This document shows positions 11,501 through 20,500 of a stretch of DNA of 61,868 bases, piece by piece. The number at the start of each line of letters is the position of its first letter. The first letter of the stretch is position 1. Source of the stretch: DATLFI01 sp035524895 (lineage in GTDB: Bacteria > Acidobacteriota > Thermoanaerobaculia > Multivoradales > Multivoraceae); assembly GCA_035524895.1 (NCBI GenBank), contig DATLFI010000251.1:1-61868 (forward strand), read 5' to 3'. The notes beneath the pieces were generated by a model. It was not told where the DNA came from and searched no databases. It saw only the letters and a list, made by a program, of their open reading frames with translations. A program made the translations under genes and the position numbers.

Positions 11501-14500
11501 GTGCGCGGCTCGGTCGTGGACGTCCGCCCCGCGCTCCCGGCTCTCGGAGGCCTGCTCGGCGACGAGCTCCTGAGCTTCGCCGACTACCAGCTCGACTACC
11601 GTCTCGACGCCCTGCCCGACGGCTTCGCTCCGATCGCGGCAGGCGATCGGGAGCGGACAGCGCTCAACGGCCATCTCGCGAGCTGGCGGCTCGGCAACGT
11701 CGCTGGCCCGGTCACGCTGCGCCTGCGAGCTGCCGACGTGCTCGGCAATCGCTCCGAGGTACGGGTGCCGGTGCGCGCCGTCGACGTGGCGCAGCTCGTG
11801 AGCGAGCTCGAGCCAGTGCCCAGACTGTTCTCTCCGAACGGCGACGGTCGCCGCGACCAGACCGCGATCCGCTTCGCACTGGAACAGCCGGCGATCGTGG
11901 ACCTACACATTCTCGACGCGGGTGTGCTGGTGCGCGCGCTCGCCGCGGGCGAGGCGCTATCGGCCGGCTCTGCGGTGCGAACCTGGGACGGACTCTCTGG
12001 CAGTGGTGCGGTCGCACTCGACGGGGAGTACGAGGTCGAGCTGATCGCGAGGTTGCAAGAGCAGCCCGCCGTCTCGCAGACCGTGCGCACGGTGCTCCTC
12101 CTCGACGCCACGCCGCCGTCGCTCTCGGTGACCCGTCCCGACACTGGCTTCGTCGCGTCCGGCGCGGAGGTAGCGATCGAGGTCGCCGACCAGCAGCCGG
12201 CGTCGTGGACGCTCGAGCTGGCGGCGGGCGCCAGCGTGACGCCGGCCGCCTGGCAGCCGCTCGCGGCCGGAGTCGGCGTCGTCTCGGGGACCGTGGCACG
12301 ACTCGAAGACCTGGCGGAGGGCGCGTACCGGCTCCGTCTCTCGGCCACCGACCAGGCGGAAAGCCAGAGCGTGCTCGAGGTTCCGCTCGTCGTGGACACG
12401 ACGTCGCCGGTTGTCACCTGGCTGGCCCCAGCCGAGGGATCGTCGCTCCAGGACGAGTTCGTCGTCACCGCTCGCATCGACGAGTCGCATCGCGGCGGCT
12501 ATCGCATCGAGATCGCCCCCGGCCTCGACCCGAGCGTAGAGAGCTTCTCCCTCCTCGTCGATGCGAGCGGTGACGGCTCCGCAGAGGTGTCACGTTCCGT
12601 CGATCTTGGCGATCGATCCGAGGGGCCGTGGACGCTGCGGCTTCTCGCGCGCGACCTCGCGGGCAACTCGGGTGAGGCGAGAGCGCGCGTCCGGATCGAC
12701 CGGTCGCCTCCGCGGGTGGACATCGCGTCTCCCGCGTCGGGAGCCTGGGTGCGCCAGCCGGTCGACGTGCGCGGCGAGGCCACCGACCTGAACCTCGCGT
12801 CGTGGTCGCTGCTGCTGCGCGGGGCTGGCGCAGGCTCCACGGGGCTCGCCGTCGTGCTCCAGAGCGGCGAGGAGCCGGTCGGTCCGGACGGCGTGTTCCT
12901 CATCTGGACCGCGCTGCCGCCCGACGGCGAGTACGAGCTGGTCCTATCCGCGAGCGACCACGCCGGCCACGAAGCGACGGCGGCGGTGGCGGTGAACGTC
13001 GATCGCACGCCGCCCGCGATGCCCGCGGGCTTCACCGGCGAAGTCCAGCCAGGCGGTGGCGCGATGCTGCACTGGCAACCAGGGAGCGAGCCGGACCTCG
13101 CTGGCTACCGGCTGCTACGTGGCGGGGTGGTGGCTCACGAGCTGGCGCCGGATGCCGCCACGGCGCGCGACCAGGGTTTGTTCGAGGGGCGCTACGACTA
13201 CACGCTCGTCGCCTTCGACCATGCCGGGAACGAGAGCACGCCGGCCGGTCCGGTGTCGCTGGTGATCGACACCACGCCGCCTGACGCGCAACTGCTGCGT
13301 CCGCGGGCGGGCGAGCGCGTCGCCGGCGTGGTCGAGATCGTCGGTACCGCGGCCAGCGCGGACGACTTCCGCGAGTACCGGCTCCTGATGGCGATCGCGC
13401 CGCCGCCTTCGCTGCCGATGTTGCTGCGGAGCTCTCCGGTCCCGGCGTACGCAGCGTTGCTCGGGCAGTGGGACACCACGCCTGTCGCGGACGGCACCGA
13501 GGCGACGATCGTGCTCGAGGCGGAGGACACCACCGGCAACGTCGCGCGCGTGTCGGTCACCGTGCTGGTCGACCACACTGCACCTGCCGCGCCGCAGGGT
13601 CTCGTCGCCACCGTGACGGGCGACGACGTGGAGCTGACCTGGCAGCCGAACGGCGAGCCCGACCTGCTCGGCTACGTGCTGCTACGCGACGGCACGCCGG
13701 TCGGCGCGGCGGCCTCGGCGGGCGGCACCGACCTGCGCGAGCTCGCGTTGCCGGGGACGAGCTTCCTCGACGCCGAACGGCCCGACGGCAGCTACAGCTA
13801 TCAGGTGGTCGCGCTCGATGCCGCCGGCAATGCCAGCCCGCCGTCGCCGCCGGCTACAGCGCTGATCGAGACAGGGCCGCCGATCGTGACGATCCTCGCG
13901 CCGGAGGAGGGCCAGCGCGTCGAGGGTGTGGTGACGATCCTCGCCGAGATCGCCGACCACGACGTGATCGAGGTGCGCTTCGAGGCGCGCGCGGAGGATG
14001 CGGCGGAGTGGGCGCTGATCGAGGTCGACGCCGCCGAACCGTGGACGGTGGCGTGGGACGCCACGGCGCTTCCATTCGGCAGCTACGAGATCCGCGCGAT
14101 CGCTCGCGACAGCTCCGGCCTGGAGGGTCCAGCGCACGACGTGCGCGTGGAGCTGACCGAGCTGACGCCGCCGCCGTCGCCTCAGTTGCTGGACGCTCTT
14201 GCCGACGGTGGCGAAGTCACGCTGTCCTGGACCGGCGTCGAGGCGCCCGACCTCGCCGGCTACCACCTGGAGCGCTCCGGGGACGGAGGCGAGAGCTGGC
14301 TGCGTCTCACGCTGCAGCCGCTCGACTCGCTCGAGGGGCTCGACTCGAACGTCGCGGACGATGCCTACCGCTACCGCGTCCTCGCCGTCGACGTCAACGG
14401 TAACGAGTCAGAGCCATCGCCCGAGGCCGCGGCGCGGGTGTTCACTACCGTGCTCGAGCAACCCTGGACGCCGACTGCCGAGCTGGTGGCCGGACCGGTC

Positions 14501-17500
14501 CCGGGCCGCGGTCCGGAGGCTCTCGTCTACCGAGTCGAGCTGGAGCTCGAGCAGCCCGACGGCTCGGTGGTACCGCTCTCGCCGTTCGACTCCTCGCCCG
14601 ACGGCGGCTTCGCTGTTCCCGTCATCGATCTCGCGCGCGGGCGCAGCGTGCTACGTGTTCGGCTCGTCGATGGCGGCGGCCATCGCAGCAAGCCGGCGTG
14701 GGCGGTGATCGTCTCGGCGGCGCCGCCTGGATCTCCGAGCGGCTTCGGCGCGACCGTCACCGACCTGCGCGTCGCGCTCTCTTGGGACGCCAACCCGGAG
14801 CCGAACATCGTCGGGTATCGCCTGGCGCGTCGCGGCGAGAGTGTCGTCCTCGATTCTCCGGTGACACCGGTCGCGGCAACGGCTTCCTCGACGCGCTCTG
14901 CCTCCACGCGAGGGCCGTCGCGCGCAATCGACGGCAACGTGCTGACCTGGTGGGCGCCAGCCGGTGGCGGGGGCACTTTCGATCCGCCCGAGTGGATCGA
15001 GGTCCGGCTCGACGCGTCGCGCGTGCTGTCGGGCGTCGAGCTGCTATGGCGCGAGGAACAGTATGCGCCGCTCGACGCTCGCGTCGAGGGCTGGTCGGGC
15101 GAGGTCTGGCTGCCGTTGGCACCGGTGCCGACTGGCGAGGCGACTGCCACAGTCTCTTTCCCGCGTTCCTACGCAACGGACCGCCTGCGCGTGCTGATCC
15201 AGCAGGCGAACGAGGTCTTCGAGCCGATCCGGCTCGCCGAGTTCCGTCTCCTCGAGCTCGGTCTGGTCGACGGTCTCGCGTTCGAGCACGAGGTCGAGGA
15301 TGGAGTGCACCGTTACGGGCTCGCCGGAGTCGACTCGCTCGGCCTCGTGAGCGCTGCGGCGACGATCGACGTACCGGTGGGCGACACCACCGTGCCCGAG
15401 GCGGTGACGCTCGCGGCGCAAGTGCGCGGCTCCGAGGTCGATCTGACCTGGACCGCGAGCTCCGCATCCGACATCGCCGGCTACTCGATCCTGCGCGACG
15501 GCGCACCGCTCGAGACCCGCCTCGACACCGGTTGGCTGGCGTATACCGATGGCCCGTTGCGCAACGGCACGTATCGCTACGGCGTGACTGCGCTCGACAC
15601 GGTCGGCAACGAGAGCGCAGCCTCGAACGAGGTCGCCGTCGAGATAGCGGTGTCTACGCCTGGGGCACCGGAGCTGGGCGTGGTCGCGATCGACTCTGGA
15701 GCCGTGACGCTCGCCTGGACGCCGTCCGCGGAAGGTTCCGCGCCTGTTGCCTTCGTGGTCCGGCGTGGGGTGACGAGCGGCGGACCCTACGAGGGGATCG
15801 TGGTCACGCCCGCGCTCGAGTGGGTCGACGAGGAGCTCGACCCAACGACGACCTACTACTACGTGGTGTACGCGCGTGATGCCGCCGGCAACGAGAGCGC
15901 CGCTTCGAACGAAGTGTCGGCGACACCTGCGGACACCACCGCGCCCCACGCGCCGCGGCTCTTCCATCCGACGAGGCCCGGACACCCGATCGTGGTCGAG
16001 GAGCTCGCCGTCCACGTTGCGGGCATCTCCGAGCCCGGAACGGGCGTAGAGCTGTGGCGAAACGGTTCCTTCCGCAGCAACACCATGGCGACAGCTGCTT
16101 GGGGCGAGGAGCGATCGGGTCTATTCGTGCGTGACGCCGACTTTGCCAATTGGGGCTCGCGGGCGATCGCGATCGACCACGACGGGGCCCTGTGGATCGT
16201 CGGCTTCCCGGCTGCCGTCGTCGAGCGCGTGGCGACCGAGGTCGCGGCGGCGCGCTGGTTCAACGCCGAGGAGATCCTCTTCGCGACCTGGTCGGGGGAG
16301 CTTCGGCGCTACGACCTCGCACTCCGCTACGGCAGTACCTTGGCGTCCCTCGACGAGATCGTCGAGATCGCGACCGGACCGGATCCGGAGGTTGTGTTTC
16401 TGGTCGCGATCCGCGAAGGGCAACCGGGGTTGTGGCAGCTCGACCTCGCCGCCGGCGACTGGACGCAGCTCGCGGCCGTTGCCGATCTCGGGGAGCTGAG
16501 GCATACGAGCGTCTCACCCGATGGCGTGCTGCTGGCGTATCAGCAGGAGGGCGAGGGCCTGATCGTGCTCGACATTGAGAGCGGCCACTCGGCGCCGCTC
16601 GATCTCGAGGGCGCAGGTCCTGTCGCCTGGTCCCCGGACGCAACAGCGCTGCTGTACACGCGGGCCACTCCCACTGGCGATCAGGTCTGGCGTTTCGATC
16701 TCGGCGGTGCGGTTGCGTCGCCGGTCACAGCGGCACCTGCCGAAGCGGCGCGGCCGTTGTGGTCTCCAGATGGGTCGATGTACGCCCACCAGCTCGAGGG
16801 CGAGGGGCTGGTGGTCGTCGAGTGGGCGACCGGTGACGTCGTCGCTACCTTGGGCGAGCACGCGTGGGCGGAATGGACCGGCGGTGGTCCGATCGGCCTG
16901 TTGCAGCATGGCGAGCTCGTGCGTTTGGTGCCGGCCGGGCTCTTCCGTTTCGAGGACATCGACCTGCTTTCCGGGGTGAACGTCTTCGCCGCGCACTCGC
17001 GCGACGACGCTGGTCCGGAGAGCGCGTTGTCCGAGGCGATCACTGTGACGCTCGCCCCCGACGCGCTGGCCGATCTCGAGCTGCGCTCGTCGGAGCTGGT
17101 GGTGATGCCTCCGGCGGTAGCGCCCTCCGACCCGCTGCGCGTGTCGGTGGTGGTGCGCAACCGCGGCGCGCGCTCGGCGCCCGCGAATGAGCTCGATCTC
17201 CGGTTGGAGGGCGCGGCCGGTGAGGTGTGGTCGGTGTCGCTTCCGGTGCCGGCGCTCGAGCCGGGAGGATTCGCCACGATCTTCCACGACACCGCGCTCG
17301 TCGCCGCCGGCATCTACCTCGTGCACGCGCGTGCCGACCCCGGCGACCGCGTGCCCGAGGGCGACGAAACGAACAACCACGCGACGCGCGAGGTCCGCGT
17401 GTTGGAGCCCGGCCTGCCGGGCCTCGAGCTCGTGAGCGAGAAAGCGCGCTTCGACCCGGGAGAGACGGTGCGCGGAGCACTGCGCTTGATCGGCGGCGGA

Positions 17501-20500
17501 GCGTTTCGCGGACGCCTGCGCGTGCGCTTCGAGGACGAGCTGGGCTTCCTGGTCGCGACGCTGCTCGACCAGTCTTTGATCCTCGGCTTCGGCGAGGAGC
17601 TGGGGCGCGACCTCGAGCACGCGGCGGTCGGAGTCTTTGCCGGTCGTTACCGGCTTCGCGCAATCGTCGACGATGAGCAGGGTGGCCAGGTCGTCGAGGC
17701 CGCGGTCACCTTCGAGATCGGCGAGGCGATCGAAACCGCGGTCGATGTGCGGGTCGATCGGCTGCACATCGTTCGCCCGGAGACGGTCTCACTCGAGGCC
17801 GCCCTGCGCTACCTCGCCGGCAACGCGCTGCTCGACGGCGTGGACTTCGTGCTGTCGCTGCTCGACCCGACCGGCGCCGAGGTCGCGCGGTGGAGCGAGA
17901 CTTCGGGTGCGCTTCTTCCCGGCGCCGAGGCCCGTGTGAGCGCGTCTTGGGCCAGCGCCGGTGCCGTCCCGGGCCGATACCGCGTCGTGCTCGGCGCGTC
18001 GCATCAGGGTCGCCCGCTCGGCGCTGCCGAAGGCCTGTTCGACGTCGTGCTCGGACCGGGCCGGCTTCGCGGCACGCTCGACGCACCTGGCCAGGTAGCC
18101 GCCGGCGTTCCGATTCCCGTCGCCTTCGTGGTGGAGAACATCGGCGAGAGCGCACTTGGAAGCCTGCCGGTGCGTGTTGCGCTGCGCGCCGCGCCACCCG
18201 CCGGCGTGCGCGCCAGCGAGTCCCGCCTGGTCGACCTGCCCGCCGGTGGCGGGGCATCGGGCGCCGCGGAGCTCGCGACGCGAGGGCTCGGTCTCGGGAG
18301 CTTCCTGCTGGTCCTGGAGGCGGACCTCCCGGGCGCCGCGGGAGGGAGTCCTTCCACGGTGTTGCTCGACACCGCCGCCGTCACGCTGGTCGACCGCGAA
18401 GCGCCAGAGGTGGAGCTGCGCGATCCGGTCGATGGCGGTTTCGTCGGGCGCAACGCGCAGGTTACGGTGCGCGCGCTCGATCGCCTCTCGGGCGTAGAGC
18501 GCGTCGAGGTGTTGGTCGACGGCGGTGTGTCGCTGCCGGCTGGGGCGATCGGGCTCGACGGGCACGACTATGCCGCGCGTCTCGATGGGCTGGGCTCGCT
18601 CGACGAGGGTCCCCACACGCTGCAAGCGCGTGCCCGCGACCGAGCCGGCAACGAGGAGTCCACCGGCGTCGCGCAGGTCGTCGTCGATCTCACCCCGCCG
18701 CGTATCACGGTGCTCGGCGTCGTCGACGGCCAGCGCTCCGAGACCGTGCTCGTGCCGGTGGTCGAGGTAGTCGAGGAGCACCCCGCCACGCAGTCGGTGC
18801 TGCTCGACGGGCGGCCGTTCGTCTCGGGCTCGCCGGTCAGTGTCATAGGGCTCCACAGGCTCGACGTGGTCGCCGCGGATCGCGCCGGCAACCGGGCCGA
18901 GGCGCGGGTCACTTTCGAGATCGCGTCGTCGTCGGGTCCAGCGGTCACCGGCACGCTCGATGGTGTTGCGCCCGAGACCACGCTGGGCAACCCGCTGCTT
19001 GCGACCGCAGAGGTGCGCAACGAGTCGGCCATCGCTCTGGTCGCGCTGCCGGTCGCAGTGACGCTGCACGCTGCGGGCTCGGGAGACGAGGTGGCGCGAC
19101 TCGAGCTCTCCCTCGACCTGGCGATCGGTGCCGACCACTCTCAGAGCGTGTCGCTGCCAACGGGCGCCTTGGTACCTGGCGACTACGAGCTGAGGCTCTC
19201 GGCGGACCTCGCACAGCTCGGCGGCGGTGTGACCCAGCTCGACGTCTCGAGCGTCGAGCTGGTCGACGGCACCGTGCCGGTGATCGAGTTGCTCGAGCCG
19301 GCCGACGGCGCCCTCACCGCGGCTGACATGTCGGTGCATGTGCGCGCCGTCGATGCGCACTCGGCGTTGGCAGCGGTCGAGCTGGCGCTCGACGGTGCGG
19401 CGTGGTCGCCGTTGGCGGCCGGGGGCGGCAGCGACGAGTACGTCGCCACCTTGTCAGGACTGGCCGATGGGCCGCACTGGGTCGTAGTGCGGGCGCGCGA
19501 CGCCGCGGGCAACGAGTCGCAGGCGAGCGCGGCGTTCCAGGTCGATGGAACCGCTCCGCTGATCGAGATCACCGGTGTCGTCAACGGCCAGTCCGGCAGC
19601 GAACCGGTGGTGCCAGTGGTCGCCGCGACCGACCCGCACCTCGACACGGTGACCCTCCTGCTCGACGGCGGGCCTTTCGTGTCGGGGACCGAGATCGCGG
19701 AAGTGGGACCGCACCGCCTGGAGGTGGAGGCGGTGGATCTCGTGGGCAACCAGGCCGCTCTCGCGGTCGACTTCGAGATCCTTCCGGCCGGTGCGCCGAC
19801 CCTCGCTCTAACCAGCCCGCTCGCCGGGTCGCGGGTCGACGAGCGCGCGATTCGCATCGAGGGGGTCACCGAAGCTGGCCTCGAAGTGTGGCTGGAGTCG
19901 CCGGAAGCGCGGACCGTAATCGCGGGAGGCGACGGTACCTTCGCTTTCGAGGCGGTGCCGCTCCGCTACGGCCCGAACCGAATCGCGGTCGAGCTCCGAG
20001 ACGAAGCGGGCGGCGTCTCGGTACGTGCCGAGAACACGGTGGAACGACTGCGGCCGATTCTGGTCGCGGAGCTTCGAGTCGAGGTCAATGCCGGAGACGG
20101 CGGTGCCGGTCCGGGAGATGTATTGCGCTACGAGCTGGTGCTGCGAAACGACGGTGAGGGGACCGCGCACGAGCTGGTCGCCGAGCTGCCGCTGCCTGAG
20201 CACACCTCTTGGCTCGACGGCGAGCTGCGAGTCGCCGAGATGCTCGCGGCGCCGCCAGCGGCGGAGCACGTTCTCGAATGGTGGGTGCAGATCGATGACG
20301 AGCTGCCACCTGGGGTGCGCGAGATCGTCGCGCAGGCGATCGTGCGCGGCGCCGAGCTGGACGATCTGGCGAGTGACGACCCACGCCTGCCCGGTGCCGC
20401 CGATCCCACGGTGCTGCCGCTGGTCGTTGCGATCGAGATCCCGGCCCTCGGCTGGCCGGCGTTGGGTGCGCTGGCCGTGCTTCTGCTCGCACTGGGGATG

